Both the position numbers and the translations under genes were made by a program. A stretch of 64,000 nucleotides of DNA from Paguma larvata (taxonomy: Eukaryota > Chordata > Mammalia > Carnivora > Viverridae): positions 42,886,215-42,950,214 of the forward strand of contig CM057835.1 in assembly GCA_030068075.1 (NCBI GenBank). The letters run 5' to 3'. Numbering within the stretch: position 1 is the first letter of the stretch; every line of letters starts with the position of its first letter. The notes beneath the pieces are model-generated. The model had not been told where the DNA came from, ran no database searches, and was given only the letters and a program-made list of their open reading frames with translations. Shown here piece after piece: positions 34,691-46,072 of this stretch.

Positions 34691-36684
34691 TAGCCAATCT
34701 AGTATTCTGGCCTTAAACGAATAGCAGGTGTTTTTATAAGAGGGAAATTTGAACACGAATGCAACGTGAAAGAAAGCCATGTGCAGATGGCGGCAGAGAT
34801 TGGAATGAGGCATGTTTAAGTGAAAATGGGCCAAGAATGTCCAGAAACCACAAGGAACTGGGGAGGAGGCATGGAGCAGACTCTTCCTCTGTCTCCAGAG
34901 GGAAAAATCGCTGCACCACCTTGATTTCACAGCTCCGGTTGTTTATAGCCACCCAATCGGTAGTAGTTTGGTGCTCGAAGCCCTAAGGAACTAATGCATC
35001 TTACCTATAGCTCTTGGTTATAAAAGCAAAGCTTTCAGAGCGAGTATAGTCCAAAGAAGTTGGGTAAGACCCAGAATTCAGTAAGTAGGCAATATTGTAG
35101 CACTATACCATGATTTATTCCTTTAAAGCTCTATTTAAACTTCTCCCAATCTTGAAACGAGCTGAGGTCTCCGTGACCACTTCTACAAGTAGTACCACCT
35201 GGAGACGTTTCTGTGACATGAGCACTGAAAAGGCACCTGTCAGTTGAAATGTTTTTTTCTCTGGGTCCATTATAGGCAGCAGTCAAGCTGTGGCAAAGAA
35301 CGAGTCACGTGCTATCAGTGTTTTCTGACTTTGTCAGGTATGGAAGCACAGACACTAGAAAATGACCTTATCCTAGCTATAGATGTGGCTGAATTTTCCT
35401 GGACCCAGTATATTTTGGCACTACATAATGTGTGACCTTAAGCCAGGAGTGTGTTTGCAAAACATGCCAGGAGTAATACACCTAGAGTGTTATCCATCAA
35501 CACAGTTACTTTGGCACCACACACCACACCACTGCCCCACTACCCTGAGCATTACTAGAACTCCTCTTGTGCAATTTCCTTCAGATCTGGTTAATGAACC
35601 ACGCCAGAAAATCAGCTTCGTAAATTTATAGTCACACATAATTTTGACCGTTAAGAATGTCATTGTGCTTGATGGATCTTACCCATCTCATCCATCAGAC
35701 TTGACTTTGAATAACTTTTGACCATTTTCCCAAATAAAATCCACCATCCATGGAGAAATATTTGCCTCCAATGAACACATGTAAAAGAATAATAGCTTCT
35801 AAAAATTCTTTCAAAAGAAGGCACAGTGCCTTTAAGAAGGTTGACACCTGGTATACATGTGTGGAATTGCTTTAAATGTACTGTGCGGCTTCTGAGGGCA
35901 ACACCAAAGGAGTAATTTCGGAAGTAAAATTTTAGAACCAAGTAATATAGCTCTCTAATATGAATGGTAGGGAAATACTCAATTATATATTTACATTATA
36001 ATCCACATTAAAAGTAAGTAGTAGTATTTCCATATTGGTAGAAAACCTATCTTCCTAACCACTAGGAGATACAATTTTATGGGTTTTCCAAATTACAAAC
36101 ACAGAAAACACATACAGCTGTACTTATGATTAAGTTTTGCTTTGGTTTATTTTTTTTCTCGGATGATAAATAACACGGTCAAACATGATTTCACAAAAAT
36201 TTTATTTTTTTGTTCCACTTTGTTTGGCACCGTCTATTCATTTTCTTGTCAAACTATAACTGTGAATCTAGAGGTTACATTCGTAAAAGCAGTAGGAAGG
36301 CAGTTAGCCTGATACAAAGACTAAAATCACTAGCACGGAGGTAACTAATGCATGGATTCTGTGAATTGTTTTTTCACGCCTAGAACTCTGTTGGATAAGG
36401 TTCAGAGAGGAAAAAATGGATTAGAACTGAGGGATTGGACAACAAGTGTGACTGGATTGTCAACAGAAAAAGTGACAGATGTTAAAGTGTTTTAGTGATT
36501 TAATGTGTGATAATATTTTCTTTTAGTAGCCTTACTGCTTAACCCGACGTCTTGGCCAAATAGATATAAAATGACAGATTGAAGCAAATCCACTGTTTTC
36601 TTTTTTTTTGTTTGTTTTTGTTTTTTTTTTTTTTGTTAAAGAGCAGACATGAAATATTAGGCTTTAAAAGTGGTTCGATTTTTA
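34691..36684. other. Unique sequence with a T-rich run
   Basis: No exon or interspersed repeat recognised. A T-rich run ('tttgtttttg' pattern) occupies about 36598-36637. Confidence 0.45.
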
Positions 36685-37280
36685 TAGGAATGTAAGACGA
36701 TGCAGCTGCTGTGGAAAACCGTCTGGAAGGTTCTCAAAAGGTTAATCATAGTTACCCTGTGCCCTGGCAATCCCACTCCTAGGTATATACCCAAGAGAAA
36801 TGAAAGCCTACCCACACAAAAACTTGTACATGAACGTTTGTAGCATTATTCATAGTGTCAAAAAGGGGGATCAGTCTAAATGTCCGTAGACTGTGAATGG
36901 ATAAACAGTGATATCGGTACACTGTGGAATATTTGGGAATAAAATAAGTAATGATACATACTACAACATGGATGAACTTTGAAAACATGCTAAAAAAACA
37001 GCTCATAAAGGATCATATATGATTTCGTTTGTATGAAATGTCCAAAATGGGTAAATCTAGAGGGATAGAAATCAGTGATTACTAGAGGGTGGGGGAAGAA
37101 GGGGAAATTGGTGAGTGACTGCAAATTGGTTTAGAGGCTCTTTTAGGGGTGATGAAGATACTTTAAAATTGATCTGGAGATAGTTGCCTTACTCTGAACA
37201 CACTAAAAGTCATCAAATCGTACACTTTGGATGGATTGTATGGTATATGAATTAGCTCTTGCTAAAGCTGTTAAAACATG
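36685..37280 (+). mobile_element. Old L1 3' end (L1MC/ME-like)
   Basis: Sense ORF2 C-terminus and 3'UTR: 'gctgtggaaaaccgtctgga', 'ccctggcaatcccactccta', 'tatacccaagagaaatgaaa', 'ctacaacatggatgaacttt', 'gtatgaaatgtccaaaatgg', 'actagagggtgggggaagaa' and 'cgtacactttggatggattg'. The 3'UTR matches the L1MC/ME group, older than the L1MA-like copies at the left of the window. The frame is destroyed. Confidence 0.9.
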
Positions 37281-37864
37281 ACTCAAATCTGTTTTGAAAG
37301 CCTCAAGCCCTGTGTTAAAAGGACTCTCTTCCCAGGAACTATTACCTCTCCCCAGGTAAGAGATAAGGAATGGGATTGAACTTTCAGGATCTGAAAAAAA
37401 AACTCCAGCTTCTGCTGCTCCCCCAGGAGTAAAATTGGTTTAGTCAAAGTTGGGGTAGAGCTGTTCTAGCTGTTTTTCCCCAGAGCTAATCATTCTTACC
37501 ATGAGCCAATAGACTTGCACTTATGTTTGAGGTCTTGTGAGCAAAACTAGCTTGCAGGAGACCATACTAGCTAACCTCTGATGTTTGAGTGTTTCCAATG
37601 TCCCAAAAGTTAAGGTCATCACAATAAGGAACTTGGGAACATTCAGCCATATGGATGGAGACACATGTGTATATAAATTCTGGCCTTGCCATAGTTTCTT
37701 TAGGAAGTCAAATCTGATTAATGTCACTTCTCTTGTTAAATTCTCCATTATTTGGCATTCGTGCCAAAGACTTAATCTGGTTTGGTGTGTATTCTTTCAT
37801 TTGATCCTTATAATACATTGCACAACAAGGGGGAAGCACTACACAAAATAGATACAATGTCAAC
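37281..37864. other. Unique sequence, nothing recognised
   Basis: No repeat or exon recognised. Two mutually antisense frames of 75 and 88 codons (37521-37851) are unremarkable. Confidence 0.4.
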
Positions 37865-37990
37865 TCAACAGTTCTAAATTTCATTATCTCAGTGGCTCAG
37901 AGTGAGGTTCAGAGCCTTATCCAAAATGACATAACCAGTACAGAGTAGAGCAGGATGTGAGCTCTGGCCCCCTTGGCTCAAAAACTGTAT
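37865..37990 (-). repeat. MIR, antisense
   Basis: 'ggctcagagtgaggttcaga', 'ccaaaatgacataaccagta' and 'gagcaggatgtgagctctgg' follow antisense MIR order. Confidence 0.7.
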
Positions 37991-38119
37991 GAGGGTAAGA
38001 CTCCAGACTGAGAGTTCATAGAGAAAGTTGGTTAGTATGGCAGAGGAGGAGACTATGAGAGTATAATATAAGTGCTAAGCATTCAGGTTGTGTTTGAAAT
38101 ACTGATTGTATTTTATGGA

Positions 38120-38270
38120 CTACGATCTATTAGGTTTTTTTGCCTCATGTTTCTTCAATGTAAAAGCAGAATGATAATGTTAATATGTGAGGTGAAACAT
38201 AATTCTTCTAAAGAGGTCAGTACAATATCTGGTACACTATATAGCTATCAATAAGTGTCACCTCAAGGTG
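38120..38270 (+). repeat. MIR, 3' half (diverged)
   Basis: 'tgtaaaagcagaatgataat' and 'ggtacactatatagctatca' followed by 'ataagtgt' resemble the 3' half of MIR. Confidence 0.45.
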
Positions 38271-38529
38271 TGTGTGAGTTTAGGACTTTACAAGACAATT
38301 GTATTACTGATTCTGTCCATACCTTGAAGCAATGAGTGGAATAGGATTATTCAATGTTTCTGTCTTGGCGATAGAGTTGGATCTCCCCACCATTGGTGGA
38401 TTAGTGAAGAATCAGTCACTGGTATCTTACATACCTAAATTAGCTGCAAAAACATCAGTGTATTGATCTCAAGTATGTACGTAGTTATAAGGTTTTGAGT
38501 ATTGCATCGTGTGTTTAAGAACAAACGAA

Positions 38530-38730
38530 GTGACGCCTGGGTGGCTCAGTGTGGTGGTTGGTGTCCAACTTTGGTTCAGGTCATGATTTCACAATTCGTG
38601 GGTTCAAGCCCCACGTCAGGCTCTGTGCTGACAGCTCAGAGCCTGGAGCCTGCTTCGGGTTGTGTGTTCCTCTCTCTGCCCCTCCCCTGCTCGCACTGTT
38701 TCTCTCTCTCAAAAATAACATTAAAAAGAA
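38530..38730 (+). mobile_element. Felid CAN-SINE with 16-bp TSD
   Basis: Sense SINE from 'acgcctgggtggctcag' through 'gggttcaagccccacg', 'gctgacagctcagagcctgg' and tail 'tctcaaaaataacattaaaa'. The TSD 'tttaagaacaaacgaa' (38514-38529) recurs as 'tttaagaacaaatgaa' (38731-38746). Confidence 0.97.
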
Positions 38731-38883
38731 TTTAAGAACAAATGAACTGTAGTTTACGGAGCTGGAGGTCAGGGGCGTATTTAGTTGAGAGCAGGTATGG
38801 AATGTTCAGTTATCTCAGTCCCCCTGCACAAAACACTTACATTTGAGAAAAACATTTGAGAAACAACCCATCAATATGTACTT

Positions 38884-39419
38884 TACTTTCAAAGCATTGT
38901 GGTCTGACAGTGTACACGGTATGATCTCAATTCTTTTACATTTATTCAGAGCTTCCCTGTGCCCCAGAATGTGGTCTGTCTTGGAAAATGTACCGTGTGC
39001 AGATGAGAAGAACGTAAATTCCTTTGCTTCTGGATGAAGGACCCTAAAGATGTCTGTGAGGCCCATCTGTTCTGATGTGTCGTTCAGGGCTATTGTTTCT
39101 GCGGAGATTTTCTGTTTTGTGGATCTATCCAATGCTGAGAGTGGAGTGTTGAGATCCCCTACTATTAGGACATTTTTATCGATGAGGTTGCTAATGTTTG
39201 TAATTAGTTGTTTTATAAATTTGGGTGCCCCCGAATTCGGTGCGTAGATATTTACAATTGTTAGCTCTTCCTGCTGGATGGTCCCTGAGACTATTATATA
39301 ATGTCCTTCTTCATCTCTTATTACATCGTTCATTTTAAAGTCTAGTTTGAGTGTGGCTACTTCGGCTTTCTTCTGACTTCCAGTAGCATGGTAGATAGTT
39401 CTCCATCCCCTCACATTCA
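38884..39419 (-). mobile_element. Inverted 5' segment of an L1 (endonuclease part)
   Basis: This is L1 ORF2 endonuclease sequence in reverse orientation, joined head-to-head to the sense segment at 39420. On the minus strand it encodes GHYIIVSGTIQQEEL, NIYAPNSGAPKF, VLIVGDLNTPLSALD (GDFN reads GDLN) and ends CTLSDHNALKV, the conserved SDH motif. It belongs to the same insertion as 39420-40982. The 246-codon frame at 38815-39555, the longest in the window, runs across the inversion junction, so its first about 47 codons are antisense of ORF2 and not a real protein. Confidence 0.92.
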
Positions 39420-40982
39420 ATGCAATCCCAATCAAAATTGCACCAGCATTCTTCTCAAAGCTAGAGCTAACAATCCTAAAATTTGTATGGAACCACAAAA
39501 GACCTCGAATAGCCAAAATAATACTGAAGAATAAAACCAAGGCGGGAGGCATCACAATCCCAGACTTTAACCTCTACTACAAAGCGGTAGTCATCAAGAC
39601 TGTATGGTATTGGCACAAAAACAGACACACAGACCAATGGAATAGAATAGAAAACTCAGAAATGGACCCGCAAGTATATGGCCAACTAATCTTTGACAAA
39701 GCGGGAAAATGTATCCAATGGAAAAAAGACAGCCTCTTTAACAAATGGTGCTGGGAGAATTGGACAGCAACATGCAAAAGAATGAAACTAGACTACTTTC
39801 TTACACCACTCACAAAAATAAATTCTAAATGGATAAAAGATCTGAATGTGAGACAGGAAACCGTCAAAATCCTAGAGGAGAAAGCAGGAAAAAGCCTCTT
39901 TGACCTAAGACGCACCAATTTCTTACTCGACATGTCTCCAAAGGCAAGGGAATTAAAAGCAAAGATGAACTATTGGGACCTCATCAAGATAAAAAGCTTC
40001 TGCACAGCAAAAGAAACAACCAACAAAATGAATAGGCAACCAACGGAATGGGAAAAGAATCACAAATGATATATCGGATAAAGGACTAATACCTAAAATT
40101 TATAATAGAACTTACCAAACTCCACACCCGAAAAACAACCCAGTGAAGAAATGGGTGGAAGATATGAATAGACACTTCTCCAAAGAGGACATTCAGATGG
40201 CCAACAGACACATGAAACGATGCTCAATGTCACTCATCATCAGGGAAATACAAATCAAACCCACACTGAGATACCACCTCACACCAGAGTGGCTAAAATG
40301 AACAAATCAGGAAACTATAGATGCTGGCGAGGATGTGGAGAAGTAGGCACCCTCCTACACTGTTGGTGGGAATGCAAACTGGTGCAGCCACTCTGGAAAA
40401 CGGTGTGGAGGTTCCTCAAAAAAATGAAAATAGAGCTACCCTATGACCCAGCAATAGCCCTGCTAGGAATCTACCCAAGAGACACAGAATGCTGATGCAT
40501 AGGAGCACGTGTACCCCAATGTTCATAGCGGCACTTTCGACAATAGCCAAATCATGGAAAGAGACCAAGTACCCATCAACTGACTAATGGATAAAGAAGT
40601 TATGGTACTTATATACAATGGACTAGTATGTGGCAATGAGAAAAAATGAAATCTGGCCATGTGTAGCAACATGGATGGAACTGGAGGGTACTATGTTAAG
40701 TGAAATAAGTCAGTCAGAAAAAGACAGATACCATATGTTTCCACGAATAGGTGGACTTTGTGAGACTAAGCAAAAACCAGGGGGAGGGGAAGAGGGGAAA
40801 GGAAAAAGACATAGAGGGAGGGAGATAAAACATAAGAGACTCTCAAAGACTAAGGAAAAAACTGAGGGTGAGGGGGATGAGGGAGGGGGGAGAGGGGGTG
40901 ATGGGCATTAAAAAGGGCACATGTTGGGATGATCACTGGGTGTTATATGTAAACCAATTTGAAAATTATTATAAAAAAAAAG
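39420..40982 (+). mobile_element. Young felid L1 3' part, sense
   Basis: Starts in the C-terminal part of ORF2 ('caatcccaatcaaaattgca'; peptide [16 protein letters not shown] region) and runs through 39662-40069 ([24 protein letters not shown]), the cysteine-bearing C-terminus ([21 protein letters not shown]), the 3'UTR and a short A tail at about 40973-40981. One base is missing near 40488 ('gacacagaatg' against 'acacaggaatg' in the 1131-1645 copy), giving a premature stop at 40495. A short TSD may be 'gtacttta' before 38884 and 'atacttta' after the tail. Its 3' end is nearly identical to the L1 at 1131-1645. Confidence 0.95.
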
Positions 40983-41997
40983 ATACTTTATGCACTAATA
41001 CAGAAGTTCTTCAAAATCTATTAAATCCAAAATAAAAAAATTGTGCAACAGGGTGCCATACGTGTTAAAACCGGTATAAAGGGGGAAATGTGAACATACT
41101 GTATCTTCTCACGTAATGTGAAATGATCCTATGGGTGAACGGTGTTTACCCCTCGGGCAAACGAGCAGTCGAATCAGAGGATGACTCTTCGGGCTCCTTT
41201 GCACTTGTTGATTCATACTTGTGAACGTGTTATTTATTCCAAACGTTCAATAATTTTACACATTTTACATGTTAAACACATGAACAAAAACTTCGACTTT
41301 CTGATTCAGAAAAATCCAGCATACTCCTATTGCTTTCTAATTGTTGAACAGGAAAAAGGGCCTCGTGAATTCTTGGATGTCACTTAGGGGAAAAAATGTA
41401 AATGAAGAGCCAGTTTTCAATCTCCATACTTAAAATTGTGAACTGGAGAATAAAAAAAATACATAGAACACCAGAAGAAACCCCAGGTGGTGGTGGTGAG
41501 CTAAGGAAGGGAAAGATAGCTGAGCAGCCAGACTCTGTTGCCTGGGAGAAGATCGTGACCCTGAGATCAAGGGAGCAGGGATGCTCTCCGGGAGAGGCCA
41601 GCTCCATTAGATTTGCACTAACCCTTTTAAGCCGCAGGATTGTTTTCTCATAATCAACAAAAAGCCAAGAGTTCTAAAACCCTGTGCTTTAACACACCGT
41701 CTATGTTATACAATATAGGACATAAGACATGGTTAAATCTATGCATAATATATTTAGTAAAACTTTGAGTTAATACCACTATATCAAGGAAATCAACTAT
41801 TTTTCATTGAAGAAAAAAATCACAGCTTATCTGAAAACAGAAGAAAACATTCAAAGTCAGAAAGACTGTATCATCTCCATATGCCCAGAAGTACAGCAAA
41901 TCACCTGTTATATGGTTGATTCAAAGGCTGATTATTTACAAAAGTGATTTAGAACAATTCCATTACTTGGATTCATCTGAGAAATAATCTGTAAACT
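40983..41997. other. Unique sequence, nothing recognised
   Basis: No repeat or exon recognised. Confidence 0.45.
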
Positions 41998-42090
41998 TTA
42001 AGTTCCTCGAGGTCAAGAAGATATTTATCTTGTACTCCATTGCCAGGCACATAATAGACCCTAGATAACAGTTTTAAGAATTAATTTATG
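41998..42090 (+). repeat. L2 3' end (diverged)
   Basis: 'aagttcctcgaggtcaagaa', 'cttgtactccattgccaggc' and 'acataatagaccctagataa' match the sense L2 3' region. Confidence 0.65.
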
Positions 42091-42469
42091 ATGACAAACT
42101 CAGCCATGCCTTTTTTTTTTTTCTCAAATTAATTTTAGGGCTAACAGCCTAGCTCTGAGTGAACAGTGGGGGTGCAGTGAGTGGGGTTGATGTTATTAAC
42201 ATAAGCACTCCTCTCCCTTTTTTTTTTTTTTTTTCCAGAAGGGAAATTAACCCAAGGATAATAAACCGTCTAGTCTGAGACATCCTGTGTTCTAGAGTGA
42301 ATGTTCAGAAAAAGCAGCGATCGAGATTGACTCGAGTTTCTTCCTCTGGCCGTCAGGTTACTTGCCTGTCCAGGGAAGGAAAGAACTGAGTGGATCACCG
42401 GTTCGAGCCCTCAGGCACATCTGTCTGGAGGTTGCTTTTTGGATCAGAGAGGCTGTTGCACAGAACCTG
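42091..42469. other. Unique sequence with two T tracts
   Basis: T tracts lie at about 42111-42122 and 42219-42236. The second is followed by 'ccag', forming a splice-acceptor-like motif discussed in the findings. No coding exon can be confirmed. Confidence 0.4.
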
Positions 42470-42620
42470 TAAAGCTCAAATATAAGTCAAGGCTCTGCTA
42501 CTTCCGACTGTCGTGGGCCTCGGACTGTTCATTTTACTTAAGCTTCAGTTTTCTGCGTTGGTAAATTGGAGTGAGGGAGAGAGCAGAGACAACGTTGCTG
42601 GTTTTGACAACCTCTAAGAT
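42470..42620 (+). repeat. MIR (diverged)
   Basis: 'caaggctctgctacttccga', 'tgggcctcggactgttcatt' and 'cttcagttttctgcgttggt' then 'aaattgga' follow sense MIR order. Confidence 0.65.
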
Positions 42621-45254
42621 CCTTGTAGATTAAAAGAAGTATCAGGATGTCCCATCAGACTGCTGAATGCCTTTTCTAGTTACCACGCTGTGGTGGTTTA
42701 TCCATGGATGTTTGCCAATGGTTGTCACGTGCGTTTAGCTGCATGGATTTTCTCTGTTTGGAATTTGGCAAATCCTGTTACTCTGAGTCACGTGCTAGGC
42801 CTGCCTTCCCTCGGCTCCTTTCCCCTTCACCCTTGCCTCTGCAAGTGTCCTCCTCAAATTTCCCGAAATTTCTGGCACCCCTCTGCTCTCTGGTTTGGTG
42901 CGTTCTGCATTAACCACTCAGCTTTGGTACTGCAACAGGACAGTGCCTAGCTCCAAAATTTTACAGCTAGCGGTGAAATAGGTCCTTGCAAAAGGAAATG
43001 TTTTGTAAGTCTCTTTATTCAGAAGTAAATGCGTTTGTCCCTAAAATTATATTGAACACTCAAATTTTTAGTGATTCATGAGGCATTCAGAATCTTTGTG
43101 ACTTATAGTCATTATTCTGCATATCAATTTTCATTGTATGCCAGCGTGAAGGCATTTTGAATATTGGAGTTTACTGCAAATTGACCTTCCTCCCTGTAAT
43201 AAATGAGTCTCACTATTGTTAGGTTTTTATCCCGCCTTTGTATACTCAAGACTGTTCTGGGAGGGGAAAAAAAGACAATACTGCCCAGTCTTGAATTTTT
43301 CTATGGAGTCTTCTATCAATTCCTATAGAGGATTTACCTCTTCCTTCTTAATTGCTTGTTTATGTAGTTTTTGCTAATTTCATCTTTACTCAGATTTTTT
43401 CATCATTTAGTTATATTCATCTTTCAGTCTACTGGTTTCCGTGGACTAAGCCAAGTGAATTGAGAACATACATAGGAGTGTACATGCATTTCTCAGTCAT
43501 GCAGAGGGTTAAACTAGTGTTCCTCTAGACTTTTGTACTTTGCACATTGAATAAAAAATAAAGCTAGACATTGTCAGTTTATTTGAAACCAACTATAAAT
43601 ATATACATTGAGACAATGATGGCTCTAGACACAAGCAGAGGTGTCACTTTATTGTGTTATTTAAAGGACAATAGAATTTTTTTCCCCAACATGTCCCCTC
43701 CACGCCTACCAGATACCAGGTGTCCCCACTCCTAGAACCGCTTTCTTAAAGCACTATATTCAAAACATCTCTATTTTATGCAGACTTGCTCCTTAGGGAA
43801 TCAGGTGAATTTACATATAACCCAAATGAATGCTTTTTTGCTATTTTTTGGTCAGGTTACTTAGCTCCTTCCTAGGTGAGAGTACAGGTTAAGTCTTAGG
43901 GAAAAGTAAAGAAGGCAGAAGACCGATATCCTGAGGTGAAAGAAGAGGAGGTACAAGGAAATACTTAAGTTATGAAATACAGATTAACCAAAGTTGGTCA
44001 TGGTACTTGGGCTGGAGGATAGTTTGGGGTTTGTGTAAGAAACAGGAACAGAAGATTGGTCTGGAAAATTGGTGCAGTACGATGATGGATTGAAAAACGT
44101 GAGGAAATGAAGGGGTGGGCTGGACCGACAGGTCAAGTCGAGGTGGAGTCCGAGGAGAGGCCTAGAACACAATGAGCCCAGGTACCAAATGGAAGAAGAC
44201 AGCAGGCCGAGCTTGTGAAGCTTAGCACCCTTCCTGTAAGAGCGAGCAGCGTTCAGTGGCTGACTTTCTGGAGCTTGCCCAGCACAGGGGCCGGTGTGGT
44301 GTGGGAGGCGGGGTTTCACCTGGCAGACAGAGATTGCTAAGGCCACACACGCTGCTGTAAGTTACCCCTATAGTGAATGGATGCACATCACACTGTGCCC
44401 CGGAAACGTCATTTCTGCACCCAAGCTGTCTAAGCATCTCTCCTATGCGTCCATCACTTGGGCATCCAAGCTTCTGTTTCCTGCATTTGCTTTCTTTTCA
44501 AACAAGGTGTCTCATGAAGACCCTTGTGGGAACTGCCCTTCTGCCCTTGTGAGCCTACCTCTGTCGGTCTTAGCAAACACAGCCTAAAGTGGCATTTTCA
44601 TACGTACGTTCCAGCTGTCCTCTCTGCTGATGGAAACTTTTGTGGCAAACAGCTCAGCCAGTGACTTTCGGGTGGACGTGAAGTTTCTGCTACACGGCCA
44701 TAGGGGGATTTCTCACGGGCGTCTCTCCGTGTCAGTCCCCACAAACATCAAGTGGTGCCTGGTGGCAGCCAGACTGACACTTCCCATGTTTTCCTCTGTT
44801 TGTGCTTATGCTCAAATAGGGTTTGGTGTTAGCATCTGTATTGCGTGAGGATAAAGGGGTAGCTATCTGATCTGTCACCTTCTCCTGGGTTCACGAAAGG
44901 GCAGCAGCAATTTTGGTTTGGCAAGTGGAGGATATGAAGCCTTTGGTGAGAGAAAGCCCTGAGCTACAGGAGAAATTGCATGAGCTTGTCCTGTGTTCTG
45001 GCTTGCTGAGGTGAATAAACTTTATATATAGTTAGCACACTCTGGGAGAGGGATGCCACGGTGTAGAATAAAATCACATCTTTGGGCAGAAAGAGAAGAG
45101 AGAAAGCTGTACGAAAAGGATGCCCGATTAGGAAAGATACACAAAAAGATTCAGAACAGGTGATTTAATATAGAGCACAACTTTAGTGATAATTTCAGTG
45201 TGGTGGTATTATCTGCAGGACGTATTTCAAGTTAGTAGTGGCAGAAGATTTGTA
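42621..45254. other. Repeat-poor unique sequence
   Basis: About 2.6 kb with no interspersed repeat recognised. Frames up to 120 codons (43984-44346 minus) and 97 codons (44294-44587 plus) overlap on opposite strands and resemble nothing known. Confidence 0.45.
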
Positions 45255-45263
45255 CTGATTTTT

Positions 45264-45486
45264 AATTTTTTTAATGTTTATTTTTGAGAGAGAGCGAGCG
45301 AGCACATGAGTGGGGGAAGGGATAGAGAGAGAGAGAGACACACACACACACACACAAAATCCGAGGCAGGCTCCAGACTCCGAGCCGTTAGCAACAGAGC
45401 CTGACGCGGGGCTCAAACTCATGAGTTGTGAGATCATGACCTGAGCCAAAGTCAGACGCTTAACCAACTGAGCCACCCAGGTGCCC
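45264..45486 (-). mobile_element. Felid CAN-SINE, antisense, with GA/CA microsatellite
   Basis: Antisense SINE: 'aatgtttatttttgagagag' on the left, then (GA)n running into (CA)n at about 45325-45357, then 'gcaggctccagactccgagc', 'ggggctcaaactcatgagtt' and head 'gagccacccaggtgcccc'. The TSD 'ctgattttt' is at 45255-45263 and about 45487-45495. The dinucleotide runs come from expansion of the SINE CT-rich body, a typical origin of felid microsatellites. Confidence 0.96.
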
Positions 45487-45661
45487 CTGATTTTTTTAAA
45501 ACATAGTTTTAGTTCTAGTGAAGATGGTAGCCAAAATGAATGTAGAAGACCAGAGAGGGAAAGCCTGCTGGATATTTACCCAACCCATTTCTTGTTTTTC
45601 CTGAGCTCCTACCTTAGCTTTGTTTCTCTGCCTCCCACATGTAGCCACATTATGGACTTGG

Positions 45662-45884
45662 TTTTTTTTTTTGTTTTTTTTCTTTTTTTTTTGTAGATTC
45701 TAAAGTCTATTTATTTTGAGACAAAAGTGTGAGGAAGGGGCAGAGAGAGGGGGAGAGAGTGAATTCCAAGCAGGCTCTGCGTTACCAGCACAGAACCTGA
45801 TGGAGGACTCAATCTCAAGAATTGTGAGATCATGACCTGAGCCAAAGTGGGATGCTTAACTGATTGAGCCATCCAGGCACCCCT
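45662..45884 (-). mobile_element. CAN-SINE, antisense, left member of a pair
   Basis: Poly-T at the left (45661-45692), body 'gcagagagagggggagagag', 'gactcaatctcaagaattgt' and head 'gagccatccaggcacccc'. It abuts the next SINE directly. See the pair finding for the shared TSD. Confidence 0.93.
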
Positions 45885-46058
45885 ATTTATTTTTGAGAGA
45901 GTGCGTGTGTGCACGTGAACAGGAAGGGGGGAGACAGGATCCGAAGCTGGTTCTGCGCTGACAGTAGAGACCCTGGTGCAAGGTTTGAACTCACAAACCA
46001 TGAGATCATGACATGAGCTGGAGTCAGACACTTAACTGGCTGAGCCTCCCAGGTGCCC
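45885..46058 (-). mobile_element. CAN-SINE, antisense, right member of a pair
   Basis: Starts 'atttatttttgagagagtgc', contains 'gctggttctgcgctgacagt' and 'ggtttgaactcacaaaccat', and ends with head 'gagcctcccaggtgcccc'. The pair as a whole is flanked by 'cattatggacttgg' (45648-45661) and 'cattacagacttcg' (46059-46072). Confidence 0.94.
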
Positions 46059-46072
46059 CATTACAGACTTCG

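Noticed and set aside
42219..42238. T tract as the antisense A tail of a retrocopy
   Set aside because: No SINE, L1 or gene-like body adjoins it in the right orientation and no TSD was found. Left as a splice-like motif only.
44294..44587. 97-codon plus-strand ORF
   Set aside because: Overlaps a 120-codon and a 71-codon antisense frame, shows no known motif, and has no promoter or splice evidence.
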